Below, piece after piece: positions 52,983-60,663 of a stretch of 64,000 nt of DNA. The position numbers were made by a program, and so were the translations under genes. Where the stretch lies: assembly GCA_017517685.1 (NCBI GenBank), contig JAFWYK010000010.1:336058-400057 (forward strand), given 5' to 3'. The notes under the pieces are model-generated. The model did not search any database. It was given only the letters and a program-made list of their open reading frames with translations, and had not been told where the DNA came from. The stretch is from Clostridia bacterium. GTDB taxonomy: Bacteria > Bacillota > Clostridia > TANB77 > CAG-508. Every line of letters begins with the position of its first letter. The first letter of the stretch is position 1.

Positions 52983-54215
52983 ATGAAAAAAACATTAAAA
53001 ATTTTTGTATGTTTAGTAGCAATTATGTTCGCACTTACAACAATAGTAAGAGCAGAATCATTAAAAGAACTACTACAACAATTTAATGCTTCTGATATTA
53101 CAAGTGCATCAGAAGGAAGAAAAAATGTTGTTAAAGGACAAGTAATTGTAGACGGAAGTGCAACAGTTGATGAAGATGGAAAAATGACAGTTAATCCATA
53201 TGAAGAATTAGACACTGGGTATACTCAAGGTGATCAATACATATGTGAAGATAATGTTGTTTTCCAAGAATCAGTTGATGGAAACGTATTTGTATGTGGT
53301 GAAAATGTCGAATTAAAAGATGGTGCAGTAATTCTAGGAAATGCATTTATACTTGGTAATAATATTGATATTGAATCAAATATTAACGGTTCTTTATTTG
53401 TACTTGGTGAAAATATTAATTTTAATGGAGAAGCAAGTTATATTTATGCTGCTGGTACAAATATTACTATTTCAGAAAATGCTTATATTGAAAAAGACGT
53501 AAAAGCGGCTGGAACAAATTTTGTAAATAAAGGTATTATTTCTAGAGATTTAGTATCTGCATGTGAAACTACAACAATTGGTGGTGGATTATTTGCAAAA
53601 GTAAATGGTAAATTACAATATACAGGAGAACTTTCAGCTGATGATTCTGCTGTATCAAAAGTAGAAAGAATTGAGAATGAATTTGAAGTTCCAACAGCAG
53701 AATTAGAAGCTTTTGGAAATACATTTGCTAAAACAGTTAAATCATTTATGACTGCAGCAGAAATTGCTACTGCAATATTATTTGTAATATTATTAGCATT
53801 TGTATTTAAAAATAGAAAAGAAGAAAATGAAAACTATGTAAAAGGTTTATTATCTGGATTTGGATATGTAGTATTAATTCCAGTTGCAATGCTATTTTTG
53901 ATGATAACAGTAATAGGAATTCCACTAGCACTAATTTTATTAATGCTTTATATAGTTGCTTTATCACTTGCAACACCAACAGCTGCTGTAGCGCTTGCTC
54001 AAAAAGCTTTTGATAAAGAAGGTAGCATTTTTAAAGTAATTGTAGTAGCAGCTATATTAGTAGTTGTATTCAAAGGTATTGCTTTAGTTCCTGCAGTTGG
54101 TGGAATATTAATGTTCTTAGTTCGTTTATATGGTGTTTATAAACTAGCTACTTTATTTAAAACAAATAACACAAAAAAAGAATCTGAAGTAATAACAGGT
54201 GTTGTTACTGAATAG
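52983..54215 (+). CDS. Exported bactofilin-like / polymer-forming domain membrane protein
   Basis: 410 residues. A signal peptide at 1-24 (KIFVCLVAIMFALTTIVRA), a soluble part to about 250 with repeating short beta turns (NVFVCGENVELKDGAVILGN, FILGNNIDIESNINGSLFVL, GENINFNGEASYIYAAGTNI) like the beta helix of bactofilins, then at least four transmembrane segments (about 258-278, 290-325, 345-360, 366-385). Classical bactofilins are cytoplasmic and have no signal peptide, so an outward-facing beta-helix is unusual. AGGAG precedes ATG 52983. It lies 16 bases after rpe and runs into nth. Function unknown; a wall or envelope role is likely. Confidence 0.75.
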   Translation: MKKTLKIFVCLVAIMFALTTIVRAESLKELLQQFNASDITSASEGRKNVVKGQVIVDGSATVDEDGKMTVNPYEELDTGYTQGDQYICEDNVVFQESVDGNVFVCGENVELKDGAVILGNAFILGNNIDIESNINGSLFVLGENINFNGEASYIYAAGTNITISENAYIEKDVKAAGTNFVNKGIISRDLVSACETTTIGGGLFAKVNGKLQYTGELSADDSAVSKVERIENEFEVPTAELEAFGNTFAKTVKSFMTAAEIATAILFVILLAFVFKNRKEENENYVKGLLSGFGYVVLIPVAMLFLMITVIGIPLALILLMLYIVALSLATPTAAVALAQKAFDKEGSIFKVIVVAAILVVVFKGIALVPAVGGILMFLVRLYGVYKLATLFKTNNTKKESEVITGVVTE

Positions 54216-54222
54216 GAGTAAA

Positions 54223-54861
54223 ATGAAAACTAAAAAAGAGGCGCAAGAAATTATTAAAATATTAAAAGATTATTATCCTGATGCAGTATGCAGCTTGGAT
54301 TTTACTTCACCATTTGAAATGATGGTTTCAGTAATGCTAGCTGCACAATGCACTGATGAAAGGGTTAATAAAACTACGCCAAATCTTTTTGATAAATATA
54401 ATACTCCAGAAAAAATGGTAATGATTTCTCAAGAAGAATTAGAAAATATAATTCATCCTTGTGGTTTTTATAAAACTAAAGCTAAAAATATTATTGCTAC
54501 TAGTAAAATCTTGATAGAAAAATATGGTGGTAAAGTTCCAGAAAATATGAAAGATTTGCAAAGTCTTCCTGGAGTTGGTAGAAAGTCAGCTAATGTTATT
54601 ATGCTAGAAGCTTTTCACAATCCACAAGGAATTGCTGTAGATACACATGCAAAAAGAATTTCAAATAGAATTGGATTTTCAAATGAAACAGATCCAGAAA
54701 AAGTAGAACAAGATTTATTAAAACAGATTCCTAAAGAATTATACTATGATGTAAATCATCTACTTGTATGGCATGGAAGAAAAATCTGTGATGCAAGAAA
54801 ACCTAAATGTGATGTGTGTCCAGTAAGTAATTATTGTAAAGAATATAGAAAGAAAAAATAG
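54223..54861 (+). CDS. nth: Endonuclease III
   Basis: DNA glycosylase and AP lyase for oxidised pyrimidines in base excision repair. About 212 residues: VMLAAQCTDERVNKTTPNLF, helix-hairpin-helix LPGVGRKSANVIM with the catalytic Lys, VDTHAKRISNR with the catalytic Asp, VNHLLVWHGR, and the [4Fe-4S] ligands C-x6-C-x2-C-x5-C in CDARKPKCDVCPVSNYC. The frame opens with GTG 54199 inside the previous gene. ATG 54223 behind AGGAG is the real start. Confidence 0.96.
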   Translation: MKTKKEAQEIIKILKDYYPDAVCSLDFTSPFEMMVSVMLAAQCTDERVNKTTPNLFDKYNTPEKMVMISQEELENIIHPCGFYKTKAKNIIATSKILIEKYGGKVPENMKDLQSLPGVGRKSANVIMLEAFHNPQGIAVDTHAKRISNRIGFSNETDPEKVEQDLLKQIPKELYYDVNHLLVWHGRKICDARKPKCDVCPVSNYCKEYRKKK

Positions 54862-54871
54862 TTTTTAGTAG

Positions 54872-54905
54872 GAAGAGTATGAGTGAAAAATACTCTTCTT
54901 TTTTT
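54872..54905 (+). terminator. Terminator of nth
   Basis: Stem GAAGAGTAT/ATACTCTTC (54872-54880 with 54890-54898), then seven T. Confidence 0.9.
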
Positions 54906-54937
54906 GCTAAAAATACCTTTAAAAATGCTATAGTAGA

Positions 54938-54966
54938 TTGACTTTAAGTGAAGATTTTTATATAAT
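54938..54966 (+). promoter_or_regulatory. Promoter of pta
   Basis: TTGACT at 54938-54943, 17-base spacer, TATAAT at 54961-54966. Confidence 0.88.
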
Positions 54967-55006
54967 AACTACGTGAGAATTACACATTTATAGGAGGAAA
55001 ATTAAA

Positions 55007-56002
55007 ATGGATTTTATTAGTTCAATTAAAGAAAGAGCAAGAAAAGATATTAAAAAAGTAGTATTACCAGAAGCATCAGATGTAAGAATTCTTAAAGCTG
55101 CTGAAATTGCTTTAAGTGAAGCTTATGCTGAAATAGTATTAGTAGGTAATGAAGCATCTATTAAAGCTATGGCTGCTGAAAATAATATAGATATTACAAA
55201 AGCAACAATAGTTGATCCATTAAATTCTGAAAAAACAAAAGAATATGCAGAAGGATTATATGAATTAAGAAAAGCAAAAGGCATGACACTAGAACAAGCT
55301 GAAGAGTTAGTTAAAGATGAAGTTTATTATGGTATGATGATGGTTAAAATGAATGAAGCTGACGGATTAGTATCAGGAGCAATTCATTCAACATCAGATA
55401 CATTAAGACCAGCACTTCAAATTTTAAAAACAGCTCCAGGAACAAAACTAGTATCAGCCTTTTTTATAATGGTTGTACCAGATTGTGAATATGGAGATGA
55501 TGGAGTATTTGTATTTGGAGATTGTGGATTAAACGAAAATCCAGATGCTGAACAATTAGCAGAAATAGCTGCTTCATCAAGCAAGAGTTTTGAACAATTA
55601 GTTGGAAAAGAATCAAGAGTAGCAATGCTTTCATATTCAACAATGGGAAGTGCAAAATCTGAATTAACACAAAAAGTAATTGATGCAACAAATATAGTTA
55701 AAACAAATTATCCTGAAATTAAAGTAGATGGAGAAATGCAACTTGATGCAGCAATTGTTCCATCTGTTGGAAAATCAAAAGCACCAAATAGTGAAATTGC
55801 TGGTAGAGCAAATACATTAATATTCCCAGACTTAAATGCTGGAAATATTGGATACAAATTAACTCAAAGATTAGCAAAAGCAGAAGCATACGGACCACTT
55901 TGCCAAGGTATTGCAAGACCAGTTAATGACTTATCAAGAGGATGTTCAGCAGAAGATGTTGCTGGTGTTGTAGCTATAACTGCAGTTCAAGCGCAAATGT
56001 AA
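55007..56002 (+). CDS. pta: Phosphate acetyltransferase
   Basis: Acetyl-CoA plus phosphate to acetyl phosphate plus CoA, the step before acetate kinase in fermentation. 331 residues, the short single-domain class. Blocks: KVVLPEASDVRILKAAEIAL, EVYYGMMMVKMNEADGLVSG, HSTSDTLRPALQIL, MLSYSTMGSAKSE, DGEMQLDAAIVP, and the end GPLCQGIARPVNDLSRGCSA. AGGAGG precedes ATG 55007. Acetate kinase follows after one small membrane-protein gene. Confidence 0.96.
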   Translation: MDFISSIKERARKDIKKVVLPEASDVRILKAAEIALSEAYAEIVLVGNEASIKAMAAENNIDITKATIVDPLNSEKTKEYAEGLYELRKAKGMTLEQAEELVKDEVYYGMMMVKMNEADGLVSGAIHSTSDTLRPALQILKTAPGTKLVSAFFIMVVPDCEYGDDGVFVFGDCGLNENPDAEQLAEIAASSSKSFEQLVGKESRVAMLSYSTMGSAKSELTQKVIDATNIVKTNYPEIKVDGEMQLDAAIVPSVGKSKAPNSEIAGRANTLIFPDLNAGNIGYKLTQRLAKAEAYGPLCQGIARPVNDLSRGCSAEDVAGVVAITAVQAQM

Positions 56003-56041
56003 TTATATAATGTTAGAATTGTTATACTTGGAGGTATTAAC

Positions 56042-56566
56042 ATGGAAGAAAACAAAAGAAGAGGCGTTGCCTTAATTGATGTATTGTTATTTGTATTTAT
56101 TTTTATTGAAATAGTATTAAGCGTTTTGGGAGAAGATTTTGTGGATCCAGCTAATGCAATTCATTTGCTTTTAGGATTTGTATGTATAGCAATTCTTGCT
56201 TTTATATCGTTGGTAACAAGAAATACAATTGAAAAAAGAAAAATTCAATTAGTATTAATGCTAGTTGTACAAATATGTATAATAATGATATCATCAACTA
56301 TAGTGAAATGCTTTTGCCATGAAGTTTATCCAGATGGATATGTAAAAGATGTATGGCACTATCTAAGTCAAGGTAGATCTTTTCTTCCAATTACAGCTTA
56401 TCTTATAGCTTTAATGTTTATATATAATAGAAAACTAAAACCAGTTATAGAAAGCGAAGTAATGTCAACAAGTAAGATGATAAAAATATTTTTTATAAAT
56501 GTTGTGTTGGGAATAGTTGTAGGTTTTTCTAGAACACTTTTCTCGGCATTAACAGGAATACATTAA
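56042..56566 (+). CDS. Small polytopic membrane protein between pta and ackA
   Basis: 174 residues with four hydrophobic segments (about 10-30, 40-58, 68-86, 113-128, possibly a fifth at about 148-165). No known motif. A loop contains KCFCHEVYPDG. GGAGG precedes ATG 56042. Spacing is 39 bases from pta and 28 to ackA, so it is probably in their operon. A role in moving acetate or in sensing is a guess only. Confidence 0.65.
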   Translation: MEENKRRGVALIDVLLFVFIFIEIVLSVLGEDFVDPANAIHLLLGFVCIAILAFISLVTRNTIEKRKIQLVLMLVVQICIIMISSTIVKCFCHEVYPDGYVKDVWHYLSQGRSFLPITAYLIALMFIYNRKLKPVIESEVMSTSKMIKIFFINVVLGIVVGFSRTLFSALTGIH

Positions 56567-56594
56567 TAGTTAATTATAAATTAGGAGGATATAA

Positions 56595-57794
56595 ATGAAA
56601 GTATTAGTAGTTAATTGCGGTAGTTCATCACTTAAATATCAATTAATAGATATGAATGATGAAAAAGTAATGGCAAAAGGAAATTTTGAAAGAATAGGAG
56701 AACAAGAAGCATTTGTTACTCATAAAGTTAATGGGGAAAAATATGTAACAAAATTCCCAGCTATGAATCATGAAGAAGCTTTAAAAATTGTTTTAGAGCA
56801 ATTAGTTCATGAACAATATGGAGTAATAAAAGATTTATCTGAAATATCAGCTGTAGGACATAGAATTGTTCATGGTGGAGAATTATTTGATAAATCAGTA
56901 TTAATTGATGAAGATGTAATTGGAAAAATTGATGATTGTGCAGCGTTAGCTCCACTTCATAATCCAGCAGCTATATTAGGAATTAAAGCTTGCCAAAGTG
57001 CTATGCCTGGTATTCCAATGGTAGCAACATTTGATACAGCATTCCATCAAACAATGCCTAAAGAAAATTTCTTATATCCAATTCCATATGAATTCTATGA
57101 AAAATATAGAATAAGAAAATATGGATTCCATGGAACAAGCCATTTATATGTTTCAAGAAGATGCGCTGAGATAATTGGAAAACCAGTTGAAGATTTAAAA
57201 ATTGTTACTTGTCACTTAGGCCAAGGAGCTTCAATTTGTGCTGTTGATGGAGGAAAATCAATTGATACATCAATGGGACTTTCACCACTAGGTGGAATTG
57301 CAATGGTTACTCGTTCTGGAGATTTAGATCCATCTGTAGTAACAGAAATTATGGATAGAGAAGGATTAACAGCTAAAGAAGTTAATACATTATTAAATAA
57401 AAAATCAGGTTTATATGGTATAACAGGTTTAAATCCAGATTTTAGAGAAATTGAACTTGCTTCATATGAAGAAGATAAACCAAAAGCAAAAATTGCTATT
57501 GAATTATTTACAAAAACAATTGCTCAATTTGTTGCTAAATATGCAGTATCATTAAAAGGTGTTGATGCTATAGTATTTACAGGAGGAATTGGAGAAAATC
57601 AAATTAATATTAGAAAGAAAATTTGTGAAAACTTAGCTTGGATGGGATTAGACTTAGATTTAGCTAAAAATGATGTAAGATCAGAAGAAGTTAAAATTTC
57701 TACAGATAATTCTAAAGTATTAGCATACATTATACCAACAGATGAAGAAATGGTTATTGCAAGAGACACAAAAGCTATTGTAGAATCAATGTAA
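56595..57794 (+). CDS. ackA: Acetate kinase, first of three
   Basis: Acetyl phosphate plus ADP to acetate plus ATP. 399 residues with the ASKHA fold. Landmarks: VNCGSSSLKYQLID, GHRIVHGG, LAPLHNPA, VATFDTAFHQTMP, YGFHGTSHLYVS, CHLGQGASICAVDGG, SPLGGIAMVTRSGDLDPS, FTGGIGENQ and IPTDEEMVIARD. Residues matching the Methanosarcina enzyme's catalytic set (Asn7, the Arg of GHRI, the His of FHGTSH, the Arg of TRSGD, the late Glu) are present. It differs from the next two in LYGITGLNPDF, where they have AWGVSGVS. Likely co-transcribed with pta. Confidence 0.95.
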   Translation: MKVLVVNCGSSSLKYQLIDMNDEKVMAKGNFERIGEQEAFVTHKVNGEKYVTKFPAMNHEEALKIVLEQLVHEQYGVIKDLSEISAVGHRIVHGGELFDKSVLIDEDVIGKIDDCAALAPLHNPAAILGIKACQSAMPGIPMVATFDTAFHQTMPKENFLYPIPYEFYEKYRIRKYGFHGTSHLYVSRRCAEIIGKPVEDLKIVTCHLGQGASICAVDGGKSIDTSMGLSPLGGIAMVTRSGDLDPSVVTEIMDREGLTAKEVNTLLNKKSGLYGITGLNPDFREIELASYEEDKPKAKIAIELFTKTIAQFVAKYAVSLKGVDAIVFTGGIGENQINIRKKICENLAWMGLDLDLAKNDVRSEEVKISTDNSKVLAYIIPTDEEMVIARDTKAIVESM

Positions 57795-57806
57795 TAGATA
57801 TTAGTC

Positions 57807-57844
57807 AACGTGGTACAGTCAAAACTTGTACCACGTTTTTGTTT
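57807..57844 (+). terminator. Terminator of the pta-ackA unit
   Basis: 11-base-pair stem AACGTGGTACA/TGTACCACGTT (57807-57817 with 57827-57837), nine-base loop, T-tail. Confidence 0.93.
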
Positions 57845-57857
57845 AAAACTTAAGTTC

Positions 57858-57967
57858 ACATAGAATTTACAAAAAAGACAATTTTTGGTACGTTTTACTT
57901 TATATAGTATGAGTACATATTAATTCTATGTAAGTTAATTCACAATAAACTAATTTACATAGAATTA
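57858..57967. repeat. ACATAGAATT repeats with a 13-base inverted repeat
   Basis: TAATTCTATGTAA at 57921-57933 and its exact complement at 57955-57967 (21 bases apart). A further direct copy of ACATAGAATT lies at 57858-57867. Placement upstream of the second acetate kinase makes these candidate operator sites. Confidence 0.6.
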
Positions 57968-58117
57968 TTTATATTTTGGAAGACCAATTCCAATACCTAA
58001 GAAGTTTTATTTATAATTTTAGCAGGACTAAATATAATATAATTTCTAAGCGCTAGATAGTAGCTAAGCAGCGAATGAGTTGCCCAAAAAAGAGAAAATA
58101 TTAAGGAGGTATAACTA

Positions 58118-59302
58118 ATGAAAGTATTAGTTTTAAACTGCGGAAGTTCATCATTAAAATGTCAATTAATTGATATGGAAAAAAATGAAAGAATTATGAA
58201 AGGACATTATGACAGAATTGGAGGATCTAGATCTTCGCTACGTTTCAATGTAAGAGGGAATAAAGAAAACATTGAACATCCAGCTAGAAATTTTGAAGAA
58301 GCAATTTCTTATATTTTAAGATTATTAACTAGAGAAGAAAATAAAGTTATTGAATCTTTAGATGAGATTGGAGCTGTTGGACATAGAATTGTTCATGGTG
58401 GAGAAAAGTTTAAAAATTCAGTTATTATTGACGATGAAGTAATTAATGCTATAAAAGATAATATTAAATTAGCACCACTTCATAACCCAGCTGGACTTGC
58501 TGGTATAACAGCTTGTAGAAAATTATTACCAAAAGTTCCAATGGTAGCAGTATTTGATACAGCATTCCATCAAACAATGGAAGAAAAAGCATTTATTTAT
58601 CAATTACCATATAAATATTATGAAGATCATAAAATAAGAAAATATGGATTCCATGGAATATCACATAGATATGTTGCTGGAAGACTTGCTGAAATTACAG
58701 GAAAATCAAATTTAAAAATTATTAACTGTCATTTAGGACAAGGTGCTTCACTTTGTGCTATTAATGCAGGAAAATCAATTGATACAACAATGGGATTAAC
58801 ACCACTTGCTGGTGTACCTATGGGGACAAGATGTGGTGACGTTGACCCATCAATCATTCCAACTGTTATGAAATTATATGATATTAAGCCAGACGAAATG
58901 TTAAAGATATTAAATAAAGAATCAGGAGCGTGGGGAGTATCTGGAGTATCAACAGACTTTAGAGATATTGAAAGAGAAGCTGCTAGAGGAGATGAAAGAT
59001 CAATTCTTGCTTTAGAAAGTAGAGCATATATAATTGCTCAATACATAGCTAAATTTATAGTAACATTAAATGGTGTAGATGTTATCACATTTGCAGGCGG
59101 TATCGGTGAAAATGGAATGGAAGAAAGAGAAAGAATTTGTAATTATTTAGAGTGCTTTGGTATTAAATTAGATAAGCAAAAGAATCTAGTTAGAGGAGAA
59201 GAAACATGTATCTCTACTGAAGATTCAAAAGCATTAATTTATATAGTTCCAACAAATGAAGAAATAATAATTGCAAGAGATGCTTATGAATTAACAAAAT
59301 AA
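58118..59302 (+). CDS. Acetate kinase, second of three
   Basis: 394 residues, full ASKHA set: LNCGSSSLKCQLID, GHRIVHGG, LAPLHNPA, AVFDTAFHQTM, YGFHGISHRYVAG, CHLGQGASLCAINAG, TPLAGVPMGTRCGDVDPS, FAGGIGENG, VPTNEEIIIARD. The usual Thr of FHGTSH is Ile. It is more like the third copy than the first (both have GAWGVSGVS and GDxRSIL). It is preceded by the long non-coding stretch and closed by its own terminator, so it is expressed on its own. Acetate is the likely substrate; propionate or another acyl phosphate cannot be excluded. Confidence 0.92.
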   Translation: MKVLVLNCGSSSLKCQLIDMEKNERIMKGHYDRIGGSRSSLRFNVRGNKENIEHPARNFEEAISYILRLLTREENKVIESLDEIGAVGHRIVHGGEKFKNSVIIDDEVINAIKDNIKLAPLHNPAGLAGITACRKLLPKVPMVAVFDTAFHQTMEEKAFIYQLPYKYYEDHKIRKYGFHGISHRYVAGRLAEITGKSNLKIINCHLGQGASLCAINAGKSIDTTMGLTPLAGVPMGTRCGDVDPSIIPTVMKLYDIKPDEMLKILNKESGAWGVSGVSTDFRDIEREAARGDERSILALESRAYIIAQYIAKFIVTLNGVDVITFAGGIGENGMEERERICNYLECFGIKLDKQKNLVRGEETCISTEDSKALIYIVPTNEEIIIARDAYELTK

Positions 59303-59304
59303 AG

Positions 59305-59338
59305 AAAATACCTTGGATAATATCCAAGGTATTTTTTT
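59305..59338 (+). terminator. Terminator of the second acetate kinase
   Basis: Stem AAAATACCTTGGA with its complement (59305-59317 with 59323-59335), five-base loop, T-run. Confidence 0.93.
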
Positions 59339-59361
59339 GAATAAAAGTAATATAAAAGTAA

Positions 59362-59390
59362 TTGATTGCAATAATAAATAATGTTAAAAT
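59362..59390 (+). promoter_or_regulatory. Promoter of the third acetate kinase
   Basis: TTGATT at 59362-59367, 17-base spacer, TAAAAT at 59385-59390. Confidence 0.68.
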
Positions 59391-59439
59391 TAGTAAGGAA
59401 AATTTAATAGATTTTTTAAAAATCTAGAAAGGATGTAAT

Positions 59440-60627
59440 ATGAAAATATTAGTTTTAAATTGCGGAAGTTCATCTTTGAAATTTCAACTAATCAACATGG
59501 ATAACAATGAAGTTATGGCTAAAGGAAATTTTCAAAGAATAGGAGGAATGAAAACAACTCTTATATTAAATGTAAGAGGTAAAAAAGAAGAATTATTACA
59601 CATCGCGAGAGATTACGATGAAGCTATAGAATTTGTTTTAGAGGTTTTATTAAAACCAGAGTATGATGTTATTAAGTCACTTGATGAAATTGGTGCAATT
59701 GGCCATAGAATCGTTCATGGTGGAGAAATGTTTAGTGAGTCTGTACTAATTGATGATGAAGTTATTTCTGAAATTGAAAAATGTATAGATTTAGCACCAC
59801 TTCATAATCCAGCTGGTGTAGCTGGAATTAGAGCGGCTAGAAATGTGCTTCCAGAAATACCAATGGTAGCTGTATTTGATACAGCATTTCATCAAACAAT
59901 GCCAGCAAAAGCATATGTATATCAAATACCATATAGATATTATACAAGCTATAAAATTAGAAAATATGGATTTCATGGTACAAGTCATAGATATGTATCA
60001 CAAAGAATTTCTGAAATATTAAATAATAAAGAATTAAAAGTAATTAACTGTCATTTAGGACAAGGAGCATCAATTTGTGCAATTGATGCAGGAAAGTCAG
60101 TTGATACATCAATGGGATTAACACCACTTGCCGGTATTCCAATGGCAACAAGATGTGGAGATATAGATCCAGCTATTATTCCTTATATAATGAAAAGAGA
60201 TAACTTAGGTCCAGAAGATATGGAAGAGATTTTAAATAAACAATCAGGAGCATGGGGAGTATCTGGTGTTTCATCAGATTTTAAAGACGTAGAAGATGGA
60301 TATAACATGGGAGACCAAAGATCAATTTTAACATTAGAGTCACAAGCATATAAGATTGCTCAATATATTGGTGAATATATAATTTCACTAGGTGGATTAG
60401 ATGTAATTACATTTGCTGGTGGAGTAGGAGAAAATGGTATAGATGCAAGGGTTAGAATTTGTAAGTATTTAGAACCATTTGGAGTAAAAGTTGATCCAAT
60501 TAAAAATAATGTAAGAGGAAAAGAAACTTGTATTTCTACAGATGATTCAAAAGTTAAGTTATATGTAATACCAACAAACGAAGAATTAATGATAGCAAAA
60601 GATACATTTGATATAGTAACAAAGTAG
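59440..60627 (+). CDS. Acetate kinase, third of three
   Basis: 395 residues: LNCGSSSLKFQLIN, GHRIVHGG, LAPLHNPA, AVFDTAFHQTMP, YGFHGTSHRYVSQ, CHLGQGASICAIDAG, TPLAGIPMATRCGDIDPA, FAGGVGENG, IPTNEELMIAKD. All catalytic positions are intact. It has its own promoter and terminator. It looks like a tandem duplicate of the second copy that has since diverged. AAAGGATG precedes ATG 59440. Confidence 0.92.
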   Translation: MKILVLNCGSSSLKFQLINMDNNEVMAKGNFQRIGGMKTTLILNVRGKKEELLHIARDYDEAIEFVLEVLLKPEYDVIKSLDEIGAIGHRIVHGGEMFSESVLIDDEVISEIEKCIDLAPLHNPAGVAGIRAARNVLPEIPMVAVFDTAFHQTMPAKAYVYQIPYRYYTSYKIRKYGFHGTSHRYVSQRISEILNNKELKVINCHLGQGASICAIDAGKSVDTSMGLTPLAGIPMATRCGDIDPAIIPYIMKRDNLGPEDMEEILNKQSGAWGVSGVSSDFKDVEDGYNMGDQRSILTLESQAYKIAQYIGEYIISLGGLDVITFAGGVGENGIDARVRICKYLEPFGVKVDPIKNNVRGKETCISTDDSKVKLYVIPTNEELMIAKDTFDIVTK

Positions 60628-60631
60628 ATAT

Positions 60632-60662
60632 AAAAAAGCACTTCATTTTTGAAGTGCTTTTT
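60632..60662. terminator. Bidirectional terminator between the third acetate kinase and rqcH
   Basis: 12-base-pair stem AAAAAGCACTTC with its complement (60633-60644 with 60651-60662), six-base loop, with A-run on the left and T-run on the right so that it works for both converging genes. Confidence 0.88.
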
Positions 60663-60663
60663 G

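Larger units (their letters stand above)
57795..58117 (+). other. Long non-coding stretch ahead of the second acetate kinase
   Basis: 323 bases without a credible gene. It holds the terminator of the first acetate kinase (57807-57844), a 13-base inverted repeat with a third copy of its core, AT-rich sequence with two overlapping TATAAT boxes (58033-58043) lacking a good -35, and a leader with short complementary words (GCTA/TAGC, CGCT/AGCG near 58049-58075) before AAGGAGG. I match no known riboswitch here. The combination suggests separate regulation of the second kinase. Confidence 0.6.

Noticed and set aside
57845..58117. A riboswitch or T-box ahead of the second acetate kinase
   Set aside because: There are complementary words in the leader but no conserved core of any riboswitch class I know, and no T-box sequence. 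Recorded only as a repeat-rich leader.
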